From the NCBI GenBank assembly GCA_949317995.1, contig OX439046.1, forward strand, positions 57,577,774-57,641,773: 64,000 nucleotides of DNA, read 5' to 3'. The position numbers and the translations under genes were made by a program. Origin of the DNA: Acholoe squamosa. Lineage: Eukaryota > Annelida > Polychaeta > Phyllodocida > Polynoidae. Numbering within the stretch: the first letter of the stretch is position 1; every line of letters begins with the position of its first letter. Under the pieces are notes generated by a model that did not search any database, had not been told where the DNA came from, and saw only the letters and a list, made by a program, of their open reading frames with translations. Positions 53,837-64,000 of this stretch are shown piece by piece.

Positions 53837-56800
53837 TTTAAAATTGTTAAAAGAGGATGTCAATTGTCACCTATTTGTTTTGACAACTGCAGTGCAGGAA
53901 TGGAAGGACTGAAGGACTGAGGAGGGAAAGATTGAACAACATACTGAACACGACACCAAGAGCACAACCTGTGGGGGACATCCGTCACCAACGACGGTAA
54001 GCCACGAGTCACCAAGTGAGGGGAGAAGTGAACTTAGCGACATAGTGAGTCAGGATTGCTTTTCAGTGCGATGAGAGAGAGAAATGCACTGGATCTTTCC
54101 TGATATCAGGTCTGCCTCTCACGTCTGCGGTGAACCGACACACAGTAACAGAGCCTGGAGCAGATGTGGCCTAGTGACGGCACAGGCAGCGACGGCTGAC
54201 CCTTTATGTCTCTAGACACTCCTCAGGGACAAAGCACATGCTTAAGAGGTTAAATGGGTTCTAAACTGCAGCCCGTAACAGATGGGGTGTGGACCTCCTC
54301 GATATCCATTGGGGTGAAGCGTGCTTATATACCCTTGTGTGAAAATAAAAAAGCGAAGGAAGAGTCCTTTGCTCTACACCAAAAGATCTGACAGAAGTTA
54401 CTTGATTTTTTGGAAGTTGAATCTTTGAGTTAGAACTGAAGTTTTTTTTTATTTTGAATTTTCTCTTTAAAAAATAAGTTGTGACAACTTGCCCCAGCCT
54501 GGGGTAAGTTTTCACTAAGCCTGGGGTAAATTGTCATGTAGAGTGTCATGTGAAAGTAACATGTCGAATTAGTTTTAATGCCTATTTCACAGGCAGTCAT
54601 GGCATAATATTCTTTTAAACTGTATTGAGGACAGAAGTACCATTGGTAATGCTGCAAACATGATCAAACTTAATGAAAACCCAAAACCTGAAAAAACATT
54701 GTTCAACCTACAGATAGAAGCATCATCAGTAACATGAAAACAGTAAAATCTTAATAGAATTGAGAATGAAAGATATTCTGTTGATATCATTGGTCTTTGT
54801 CATATAAATTCCACATCTCTCAAAAAGGCTATTTATCAGGCTATTGTGACAACATGCCCCAGCTGCTGTGATAACAAGCCCTAACCTATTTTTGGGTAAG
54901 TTAGTTCATGTCATCCCAAAGATATGTGGAAAATAATTCTAAATTCTAAACAGATGCATAGCAAACATATTTCTGAAGACATTCATACATATAGCTTCTT
55001 GAGGTGATCGAAAGTAACTCTCTCACACCTTTTTTCAGTCTAAATCACCCTGCTAGCACAACTCATCCAAATGATGTCTTTTTTACGTAAATATGATCAG
55101 TTTTCACGTACGAATGACGTAAATTACACGAGTAGTGCTAGCTGGGGAGGTAAAATCTTGTTTAGGAGAAAAACACATTTTTAGGATGGTAAGGAGTGTT
55201 GTATATTTCAGATTGAGCTGACATGCTTTCTGAGTTGGACATTTGAATTGTCTGAAAGACTGATAACCTCATTTTGGAGATTCCCTCAGGGGAAGTTCTC
55301 CATGTCAACTTGCCCCTGTGACTTTTAGCCCCCTCCTCCCCTACCAGGATTTGCCACACCGCAGTTGGGCCACTTCAATGAATTATCATGGTATTGAGTG
55401 TCACAGGCAACACACTTAGTCATGATGGCTATTGTATGTCCAGAAAATCCAAAAAATTTCATGACCAAAAGTCCATGTCTTATTCCTTAGTTCAAATCTG
55501 GTGCGGAGCCACCTGGTGTGGTGACAAAGGACCACCTAACTCAGGTGGGTGAGGGTCTATCTGGTGGGGAAATATACCACTATATATTCACAGTTCCTTC
55601 GCATAATATAGGAGTCATAATCATGAAAACTATAGGCATGTCTTTTAGGTATTTGGAGCTTAAATTCAATTAGTAAGCAAGGATTCTGAAAGAGATTTAC
55701 CCAAATGTTAGAAAAATGCTAAAATATCAAATTTGAAAAACTGCCATAAATTCAGCTCAATTTGATAGCCTTTTTATCAAGTCAATTATTTTGAAACAGT
55801 GATTTAGAATTTCTCTTAGAGGAAGGCAGCATCTGATTACGTCAAACTAGGCAAAATGCACCTTAGAAGGAGTGCTTGCATAACACTGCTTTGCTACAAC
55901 CAGATTGTGTTTGGAGCTCCTTTCCATTGATGATGTCACAAAACAACCCATACGGAACTTATAAGATACATTTTCCACACCCTCCATGCACGAACAATAA
56001 ACGATTGATGCATCTTTCCAATTGGAATATCACCAAGTTCATTCGATAAGCCTGTTATCTTCCTTTATAATGATACATATTTCATTATTTATTTCATAAT
56101 CATTTTGTACACAACCAAAAAGGAGAGACCACCTGAAACCTGAGTCCAATGATGTGTACACAATGAGACATATCATACCAGAATAAATGTAGATAGGCCA
56201 GCCGTTTGGCCAACTCTCGCCACCATATGTGTAACAGTGCTAAAAGACTCAACATTAAACATGCCCTGGACTATCTATAATGGAAGTATGGTGTATTATA
56301 GTATATCAGTAGTACAGGAGGGGTCATGATCAAGTGATATTCCAATTGTTTCTCCAAATTAATATAGCTATTATTAGAATGGGAAAATTGCTAAAACTTA
56401 GAATCTCTCTGTGACCTGGGATGCTTTTACTGGTAGGATTAAGGTGTATCTAGCTAGCCATTATAGGGCACCCCCCTTGAACCACCATCAATAGATAGGC
56501 CAATCACTGATCATCAACATAAGACCTGCTATATAGCAATATGTATTGCCGGATTTTTGGGAGAGGGGTGTATTTGTAGTGGTATTTGCAAAATATTTAT
56601 GTTCATGAGACATTGGTGGTGCCATAGAACTATAGCATTGCTAGCTGGCTTGGGTATTAATGTCATATGTATGCAGTAGGGGTCAGCACCTCCTTACCCC
56701 TGATCAAAAGAATACAGCTGATTGCTTATATTTGACTTGAGGAGTTTTGACAGGGATGATTACTCTGGAAATATTTTTTTGTATTAAATCAACCAAACAA

Positions 56801-57002
56801 GGAAGAAATGAACAAATTTTTACAGGTATGGATTGAGCTAGATTTCATCTATACCACAAAATTTTCACAATGCATTCAGTGAATTATTTAGAATTACGTT
56901 AATCTACCTAATAAATGGCTCCCTATGATTGGGGAAAGTGTATATGATTCTCTGAAATACAAATCGGTCAAAGCTATATCAGCTTTCACATCAGCTTTTA
57001 AG
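53837..57002. other. non-coding, no gene recognised
   Basis: AT-rich. A phrase similar to TGACAACTTGCCCCAGCCTG recurs in varied form at about 54480 and 54850. No exon, RNA or bounded element could be supported. Confidence 0.4.
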
Positions 57003-57510
57003 CTAGTCCTCCATTAGAGGCAATTCTATTCTCAGCCCAATTTTGGATTTTCATGCCAAATTCTTGTCTATCTGCCCAATTGTTTTCTTTTGCAAGATGC
57101 TGTTCGCTGCTGCCCGCCACTGCCCTATCGGGGGGGGGGGGATAAAAACCTGGATTGCTTTTTTTCTGGGTATTCTAGAGCTCTTCCACTTGTTAGATTT
57201 TAGTGCTGTGCTTCAACCTTTTTATCAGGTCCCATTGGCCAAATATTAGGCCCGGAAATATCTAGCATGCTGGATATAAATTATTAGCATTTCTATCGGG
57301 CACCATCAGGTCCGATTTTTTCATGTCCGATGGTGCCTGACGGTTCCATAAGAAAAAAATGTAGAGTTCTTCCACTATACCCAATTTCTGCCCGATCGCT
57401 GCCTAATTTGATGCCTGATGCTACATGAGATTTCCCGATATGAGCCCATGCAGAATCAGCCCAAAGTCAGGCCAGAATCAGTTATAGTGGAGGACATTCA
57501 GATATGTCTC
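57003..57510. mobile_element. MITE with GTCCTCCA ends
   Basis: The left side reads AGTCCTCCATTAGAGGCAAT and the right side, in reverse, GTCCTCCACTATAACTGATT. An internal palindrome (GGCACCATCAGGTCCGA and its inverse) lies at 57299-57343. GCCCAA/TTGGGC-type words give it the same flavour as element Y, but the ends differ. No coding capacity. Confidence 0.55.
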
Positions 57511-58151
57511 AATTTGCTTTAGTTGGCTTGGAAAAAGGCGACTTCATCATTGGTTATGTGGCCATTCATAAAGCTGTACCTGGCTTATGATGTGGGATGG
57601 GATTATTGCACGTGGATACGGGATACAAGACTCCCAAAGTTTCTATACATTTAGTGAGTCATTTGGTTGTTTGGTACATTGATAGGATATATTTGCATGC
57701 TTATGTTACCGGTTATATATAATAGTTTCATAAGCATAAAGTACATTGATGTGTACATGATAACTTATATTTAGAGGTCTCCAGGAAACATAGCATTTAT
57801 CGATAAGGTAATCAATGCCAACAGTAACCAAAAAAAAAAACATAGTATAAGAAAATGGTATATATTACATCGAGATAACAATGAAGGAAGAGAACCTCAT
57901 CCCCACAGTGTTCTGTGTAAGGATTGATTCTTCTGGTTCTACCTTTCTTCTGTTGAATGGTTTACAAGACAGTTGACACATTATATTAAGGTATAAGGGA
58001 AATGAGAAAGGGAGGGGAGATTGGGGAAACTTATGTATGTAGATCGATAAATTACAAAATCAATCAGACAGCATAATTATTAGCTCAGGTTCACAAGGTG
58101 ATACAATGTAACATGTTAATAGATTAGAAATATTATTAAAAAAGTAATGCG
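57511..58151. other. non-coding; probable LINE 3' untranslated region at the right side
   Basis: The 300-400 bases left of 58152 follow the stop of the LINE fragment and are probably its 3' UTR. The exact 3' end was not found; no poly(A) in the LINE orientation is visible. Confidence 0.35.
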
Positions 58152-58808
58152 CTATGGCCTGACATAGGGGAAGAGACCTGCCAGGTAGCTTTTGGATTCA
58201 GTTTTAAACTGTTCCAGGCTAGGGGCGTTTCTCCTACCCGTTGTCAAAGCATTCCAGCTTATAGCACCTAGATATTCTACGCTCCTTGTATACATTTGGC
58301 AATTAGGAATTATAACATTCAATGTAGGTGCATCATGTAATCTGGTTCTAATGGGTCTAATATCTAGAAAATCCTTATCTCGAGACCTAGTATACATAAA
58401 GTTCACAAGGTGAATGTATTGTCTATCACATAGAAAATTAATCTTATTCGTATTATATATAAGATTTGTACTGGTTAGGTGTGGTACTTGGAGACAAATC
58501 TTTATACATCTATTCTGGAAATACTGAAGAGGGTCTAGGTATTTATCATAGGTACTCATAAAACAAATGTCTACATATTCCATATAAGGTAGGATAGTAG
58601 TTTTGTAAATTCTTATTGCAAGTTTTACATCAAGATATTTGCATAGTAGGCAGAGTTTGTATAACTTATAGGTAATTATCTTAGCCTGATTGCTCAGGTG
58701 CAGGTTATAATGTAATAGTGAATCAAGAGTTACACCAAGATATTTATAGCTAGGCACAACCTGGAGTAAGTGATCGTTCAGAGATATGTTAGCTGTTAGG
58801 GTATTCAA
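58152..58808 (-). pseudogene. LINE reverse transcriptase, C-terminal fragment
   Basis: A 218-codon frame matching the region after the catalytic core of non-LTR reverse transcriptases: YKYLGVTLD, IYKTTILPYMEYVDICF, LQYFQNRCIKICL and a final SWNALTTGRRN...LEQFKTESKSYL. These are shared by jockey/CR1/RTE-type elements. The catalytic YADD part and the endonuclease are missing, so this is a 5'-truncated copy, the usual outcome of target-primed reverse transcription. The clade cannot be set by eye. Confidence 0.8.
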
Positions 58809-58829
58809 TTTTTTCTAATGCTTCTGTAT

Positions 58830-59544
58830 TCCATAGCCAATATGATACACTGATGATGTATTTAGAAGGCCCCTGTTTTGAGAAAATGTCATATTTGAGT
58901 CTCTTATTCATGATTTGGCATGGGGACTTGATAGAAAGGCTTCTTACCTGTATTCTGACTTCGGCTACGAAGCCAGCAAAGGAATCTTCTCATTGTGTTC
59001 ATGGGTTGGAAACAGGTGTGAACATTGACAGGCCACATAACATGAAAGATGTGTTGCCAAAAAATGGAATATACTAATCCTCTCTTCTGGTAATCTTTGG
59101 TACACAAAAGGAACAATGGGCATATATATGTATGGTTACCATAGAAACAACTGCATTATTCCAAATGAGAAATTTCATCCAAGATGATTTGGACATTCTC
59201 TAATAAGAAACTCATATCTGATAGTGGACCTAAATATTCTCTCTAGAATCACTATTTTCTGAATAAAACTGAATTCTAGCATTATCAGTATTTATGATGG
59301 GACATAACACATTTAGGGCTTGTTTGTTAATTTCAATCTGTGCCTGACATGCAATTGCAGCAAAAACTACTTGTTGTATTTTAGCTCAGGATAATCTCAT
59401 TTTAAATCCTACCCTAAAGGCTTATTTCCACTAATATTTATATTTATGGAAAACTAGCCATCCTAAAGTAGAACTACCAGAAGCAAACCTGAAAACTTTG
59501 TTTTCCTAAAGGATATCCATTGCTGGCTACATACATTACGAACA
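58830..59544. other. non-coding, upstream of GPCR
   Basis: No exon could be supported. The stretch would hold the promoter or a 5' intron of the GPCR gene; no TATA or CpG island stands out. Confidence 0.4.
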
Positions 59545-60444
59545 ATGCATGCATTAGTGTATCACCTGTTACAGACTGTCCACATCTTTTCATTCCTTCA
59601 AATGGCTAACCAGACAAACCTCATCATGGCTCCAATGTTTGAAAATATCTTCACTGATCCTTACAACTCTACAATGGCTCTAAATATTACGTCATTCTCA
59701 GTGTCCAGAGACAATTCAGGGCACAATGATCATGTGAGGATTGGTTACTTCTACCCCCTGCGAATGATTGAGACAGTGATTGGCTTTATCGGTAACCTAA
59801 TAGTTATCATTGCAGTGGGTCGCTATGAAGATTTACAGACAGCAACAGGATCTTCGCTTGCTAACTTGGCTGTGGCAGATTGTATTGGTGCTTCCCTCAC
59901 AGTGGTGTCTATTGTAGGGGAGACAATGGAACGGACATCAAGATGGCTACATTTCTGTATAATCAAGGAAATACTCTACATTATTGGAGGTTTTGGTAAT
60001 ATTCTTAGCCTCATGATGATAGCAATTGATCGCCTTCTCTGTCTGAGTGCTCCCTTTTGGTACAAGACAAAGATGACACTATCCAATTTCCTCCCATGTC
60101 AGATCATTGTTTGGATTGTGATCGTTCTGACCTACAGCTTGGTATACACATTACACTCCACAGCAACACTGGACATCCCAGTCTGCATCTATACATTCAT
60201 CCTGTCAGCTCAAGATGTGCATTTGTTCATTCTCAGCCCATACTACTCCTTCAGTGGTGCCACAATATTTAACTACATCATCTTGAGCATTATGGTCTGG
60301 AGGCAGGGACAACAGATCACAAGTCAGAATCCAACAATTGCTACTCACATGCTTCTGCGACAACAAAAACTTACCAAAACAACAGCCCTGGTTGTCCTCA
60401 CATACCTGACTCTTACACTTCCAATGGCCATTACCAATTCTGCA
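59545..60444 (+). CDS. class A GPCR, main exon (TM1-TM6)
   Basis: 300 codons from ATG 59545 to a donor GCA/gtaagt at 60444, phase 0. The N-terminus has N-glycosylation sites (NQT, NST, NIT). TM1 contains GN (83-84). TM2 has LAVAD (108-112). TM3 starts after C138 and ends with DRL (162-164) in place of DRY. TM4 has W190. C214 can pair with C138. TM5 and TM6 follow, ending TLPMAITNSA with the TM6 proline at 293. It would sense an extracellular ligand and couple to G proteins at the plasma membrane. The ligand class is not recognised; the LCLSAPFWYKT second loop is distinctive. An alternative start is ATG 59602. The last coding exon lies at 61029-62437 and is disrupted. Confidence 0.9.
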
Positions 60445-61028
60445 GTAAGTTATCTATAATTCTTTCTAATTCCTTCTGGCACCACATGACTTGCTTTGCA
60501 TGAGGAGCGTATTCTTAACCTGTTTTAGAATGATTACTCTGAACTTAAACTATCTTTTTTCGTTGGATAAGATATGGTTGCCCCAGTGAATATCTACTAT
60601 CACTGTATTTGATGTATTGAACTGCCTGGCACATAAAGCGTAAGTTTCATATAAGACCCATACTGAGTTAACGGAAATAAGGTAGATTTAGGGCTTAATT
60701 CTGAGCATGTCACTCGAACTATAGAAATAACGAAAAATTCAGATAATGATTTCGGATACATTCTCTATGGTAAAATTGGGGACAATCCTCATGTATAAGG
60801 CACAGTGTTCAATTAGGATCGTGCAATACTTAGTTTTTTTTCAGCCTTCACACTTGAATTGATTTTCACACCTCAAATACTCAGCTACTCAAGACTGCTG
60901 TATAAAAAGTCTAAAATCGTGAAAATAGTCTCCAAAAAGGTAGGGCATGGAATCAAAAGAAAATGCTATTTATCAGAAGCAAAGGCATTGTAATATAGAA
61001 TCTGACTTTGTTTTGTTTGCTTGCACAG
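60445..61028 (+). other. intron of the GPCR gene
   Basis: Runs from donor gtaagt at 60445 to a strong acceptor (tttgttttgtttgcttgcacag) ending at 61028. AT-rich, no other feature seen. Confidence 0.65.
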
Positions 61029-61067
61029 CTGACAGATGGGTCAGCAACCTCAGTCCACCTGCAGTTT
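61029..61067 (+). CDS. GPCR last exon, 5' piece (third extracellular loop)
   Basis: Thirteen in-frame codons (LTDGSATSVHLQF) follow the acceptor in phase 0. They supply about the number of residues missing between TM6 and TM7: the TM6 proline to TM7 proline distance is about 35 in class A receptors, but only 23 if this piece is left out. The open frame then runs into transposon sequence. No donor site lies at its end. Confidence 0.65.
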
Positions 61068-62245
61068 ATACCACGATTTCGGCACTTCCGGTGGGTTTAT
61101 ATGCAGTTTAGCCATGCATTATTCTGCATATACCACCCATGTGCATTTTTGAAATTTTTGGTATATACTTTTTCGGGGTCAAGTTGGACTTACCACATAT
61201 TTTTGGAAATGTGTGGCAGATATACAAATTCAATCTGGCCATCTTCCATTGTGAAAAATCGTGCCAACTCGTATGAGGATTGAACCCTGGCCGCAGTGGT
61301 GGTAGGCGAAGGCCTTAGCCATAGGGCCACACTGAACAGTGATGAAATCCAATGCAAAAATAAATAAGACCTTGACCGGAGAGGTACCGGATTTTCACAC
61401 TCACTTTTCGTCTTGATTCCAAGCTTGTCATGTTATAATATTTAAATCCCAAGAAGTTTTCGATCCATAGACAAGGAATGCGTGCTAATTTTCTTCGATA
61501 TAAATAAGAATCCATTGATTTTCCCAATGTACGCGAGTCGCGGCCCGGTTCGCTCTGTGCGAAGCCATTGTTTTTGTTCCTTGCCGGGAGGGGTACCGCC
61601 GTGTTCACACTCACTTTTCGTATGGAATCCAACCATGACACGTCTTCAAATTAATACATACATATCCTTAGACATTCTAGATGAGTACTCCATGCTTGAT
61701 ATGTCCGATATATTCGAAATAAATAAGAATCCATTGATTTTTCCATCGTAAGCGAGTCGCGGTCTGCCATTCCCACCCGCCTCCTTGTTCGGCGAAAGTG
61801 TGTCACTGGCCCGGATGTGGATATAGGTCATCCGCTCGTCGTGCAAGGAAGACGCCGAAAATTTCGGACCGGTTTGGAAAATCAATGGATTCTCCTTTAT
61901 TTTGAATATATTGGACATAATACGTATGGAGGGATCATCTAGACTATCTAAGGATGTGTATGTTTTAATTTGAAGACGTGTCATGGTTGGATTCCATACG
62001 AAAAGTGACTGTATACACAGCGGTACCTCTCCCGGCAAGGAACAAAAACAATGGCTTTGCGCAGAGCGCTGACATTTTACAAAATGTCTTCGCCTGGCTA
62101 TATTCTTTGGATTTCAGGTAAGAAATTGATACAAAATGGAGGAAATGGTGGTATACACCTATTAGGTGATGCATATCGGGGCCCCACGGGCTGTATATGC
62201 TGTATATACAGCCCTAGGGCCCCGATATGCATCATCTATTAGCTT
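61068..62245. mobile_element. TTAA/foldback element inserted in the GPCR exon
   Basis: The right terminus CCGATATGCATCATCTATTAGC followed by TTAA matches the element at 13116-14188, as do the palindromic block at 62170-62240 and several internal words (TTCGTATGGAATCCAACCATG). The left side (to about 61330) carries the tRNA-like segment with B box GGGTTCAATCC in reverse orientation, and no matching TIR, so the copy is rearranged or composite. Only TTTA, not TTAA, remains at the left junction. Confidence 0.7.
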
Positions 62246-62437
62246 AATGCCGCACTGATACTATGGCACCTGAACAGTGCCATAAACCCATTCATCTACA
62301 CTTACCGCATGCCCAGGTACCGTGAAGTTTTCCGTAAGATGCTAGGCCTCAAGTCCAATGTCGTGGCTCCAGTACCAGCCCAAGGACCCCAGGTTGGAGG
62401 AGCTAATTTAATGATGGAGGCAATAGGCAACATCTAA
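62246..62437 (+). CDS. GPCR last exon, 3' piece (TM7 and tail)
   Basis: 64 codons including the stop TAA at 62435-62437. Contains the TM7 signature NSAINPFIY (NPxxY) followed by helix-8-like TYRMPRYREVF and a short tail ending AIGNI. In frame with the 5' piece at 61029-61067. A cryptic acceptor AG at 62241-62242 inside the transposon terminus would join it to the main exon in frame, but without the loop residues. Confidence 0.8.
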   Translation, partial: NAALILWHLNSAINPFIYTYRMPRYREVFRKMLGLKSNVVAPVPAQGPQVGGANLMMEAIGNI

Positions 62438-64000
62438 ATGGAATTGACTCCCAATTTTGTGATTCCATTGACGTTAATTTCTTTTGTTAGTCATTCTTTT
62501 TGTAATAGTCCATCACTGTGCCTTGTACCCCTCAGCACAACTATTTAGTGTGATATAATACATGTACACACTGATTATCTCCGGTGTGTATCAATATAGT
62601 ATTTATTGGATAATTTATGCTGATATGGTACCAAAGGTACAAGGGACAAGTATTTTTTTCATTATCTGGGAGGAGTGGGGGTATTGATGAAATTTTTTTT
62701 GTGTCACAAATTCTCCTTTGGACTCACCAATTTTAAAGATGAAGTGAATCATCACCTTTCCTGTCTCCACAAAATTATGTTATCAAACCACTATCAGCGT
62801 TTGGTCACAATTTGATTTTCTTCAGAAAGTGTACGCCATGTGTGTACTACCCTTGTCATTTGTTATACAGATCAGCGTGCAATGACTGCTGCTCCCAGCT
62901 AGGTCCCAAACCCACAACAGTTATATATTTTAGAGAATTATATATGACATGTCTGGGCTAAACCTCACACTCCCCTGTGTCAGTTGCGATCTTAGGCATC
63001 GATTATCATGCATGTTGTAGCACGGTTAGTGGTATTCCAAGCTAGCCCCTTATCATTATAACATGTTAAGCTTATTTTGTAATAATAAAATCATATCATT
63101 GCTAATGAAACTGAACTAAGTTGAACATTATATATCAAAGGCTTGCGTGGCATCCTCTTAGGATATTGTTTATAGTACACATATATTTATGTAATAATAT
63201 TGTATGGTTTATTGTGTTAGCTATTGAATGTGAAAAGAGAAAATACACCACTGATCTTAGTTGCATTTTAATGAGATGTCAAAGAGGTTATTCTGTTTCT
63301 TTAATCTTTAAGACTATACACAGAACCTACTTAGGTCTGTGATAACTCCTCATGTGGACTTTAAGCGATAGAGTAGTAGCATCTTGACAAATTACCATTA
63401 ATATCGTTCTGTGCTCATTATTTTCCATATCACTTGCTGTTTGTAAATAAGTAGAAGTTAATGAATCCTTTGAGACCATATTTATTATGGGTTCTTCATT
63501 TCTTACAATCATATTTGTGTTGTTTTGTGAGATTAGAAAAATGTGTGCAACCAATATTGATGACCATTAATACCAACTGATATGGAATTATTGAATTGCA
63601 TGGAAGAAAGAAAAAAAATATATCAAAAAACAATTGTGAACCTATTTGGTATGTGGACAAGCCGACAAAGCAGAAATAACTCCTTTAATCTGTATTAACC
63701 CTTACGGTCTTTCCTTTTTGATTTTATTTTCTTTTACTGGTACTAATATTATTAACGAGCATTATTTGTATTGAAGTCCCCAGGCAACCATATTATGGTT
63801 AAGGGTAGACATGACATTATTATGTGAACTACATTTCCTACCTAATAATAACATCTACTACATTTGCAGTGTTAATCAAACATACCAATGTCCAGTATAA
63901 AATCCAAACCTCATAGACTTTTGAGACTGATAGAGTCATAATAATGTTCACCTTTTTCATAATATTTGATGACATTATCCTTATCTTTATGATATTGTGC
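62438..64000. other. GPCR 3' untranslated region and non-coding flank
   Basis: AT-rich. A candidate AATAAA polyadenylation signal is at 63084-63089, about 650 bases after the GPCR stop. No further exon, RNA gene or bounded repeat was found. Confidence 0.4.

Overview
The window is nuclear DNA from an animal, most likely a marine invertebrate deuterostome (echinoderm, hemichordate or cephalochordate). The evidence is intron-split genes with consensus GT/AG sites and consistent phases, complement-type (CCP/sushi) modules, a class A GPCR, death-fold coding remnants, tRNA-derived SINE-like sequences, many short TIR transposons, and an envelope-bearing Ty3/Gypsy element. The species cannot be fixed from sequence alone. 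No prokaryotic features, CRISPR array or rRNA were seen.

Layout. 1.5-4.0 kb (+): the 3' six exons of a CCP-repeat gene ending in a hydrophobic C-terminal exon. 4-21 kb: mostly non-coding, with TIR elements (8.35-9.1 kb; TTAA element 13.1-14.2 kb), long hairpins (14.4 and 18.4 kb), an 83-bp tandem repeat (12 kb) and a 244-bp tandem duplication (19.3 kb). 21.1-26.3 kb: a three-level transposon nest in which one element family is inserted in itself and then invaded by a third element. 27.0-28.3 kb: a foldback element carrying a tRNA-like SINE. 30.95-48.19 kb (element coded on -): a 17.2-kb LTR retroelement with gag, protease, RT/RNase H, integrase and envelope, flanked by a 4-bp target duplication (GTAG). 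It sits inside an older decayed glutamine-rich coding sequence whose parts lie at 30.7-30.95 and 48.2-50.0 kb. 49.0-52.9 kb: inverted arrays of CCTA/CCCTA repeats around a degenerate repeat cluster. 52.9-53.8 kb (+): a death-domain pseudogene split by a MITE. 58.2-58.8 kb (-): the 3' part of a LINE reverse transcriptase. 59.5-62.4 kb (+): a class A GPCR whose last coding exon is split by a transposon.

The LTR element is the most informative object. Reading it on the minus strand gives 5' LTR, a leader with a 20-bp minisatellite, gag, a stop overlapped by a candidate -1 frameshift signal (GGAAAAC, 5-nt spacer, 11-bp perfect hairpin), protease, RT/RNase H, an overlapping +1-frame integrase, env, and the 3' LTR. 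The pol region is interrupted by a solo LTR of the same family in reverse orientation with its own 4-bp duplication (GATT). Env carries an in-frame TGA directly before its membrane segment. Between env and the 3' LTR, on the opposite strand, lies an open frame of 159 codons with a strong Kozak ATG, preceded by plausible splice sites. I do not recognise its product, and it is my best candidate for an undescribed function.

All gene calls come from reading motifs, splice sites and frames by eye; no database search was possible.
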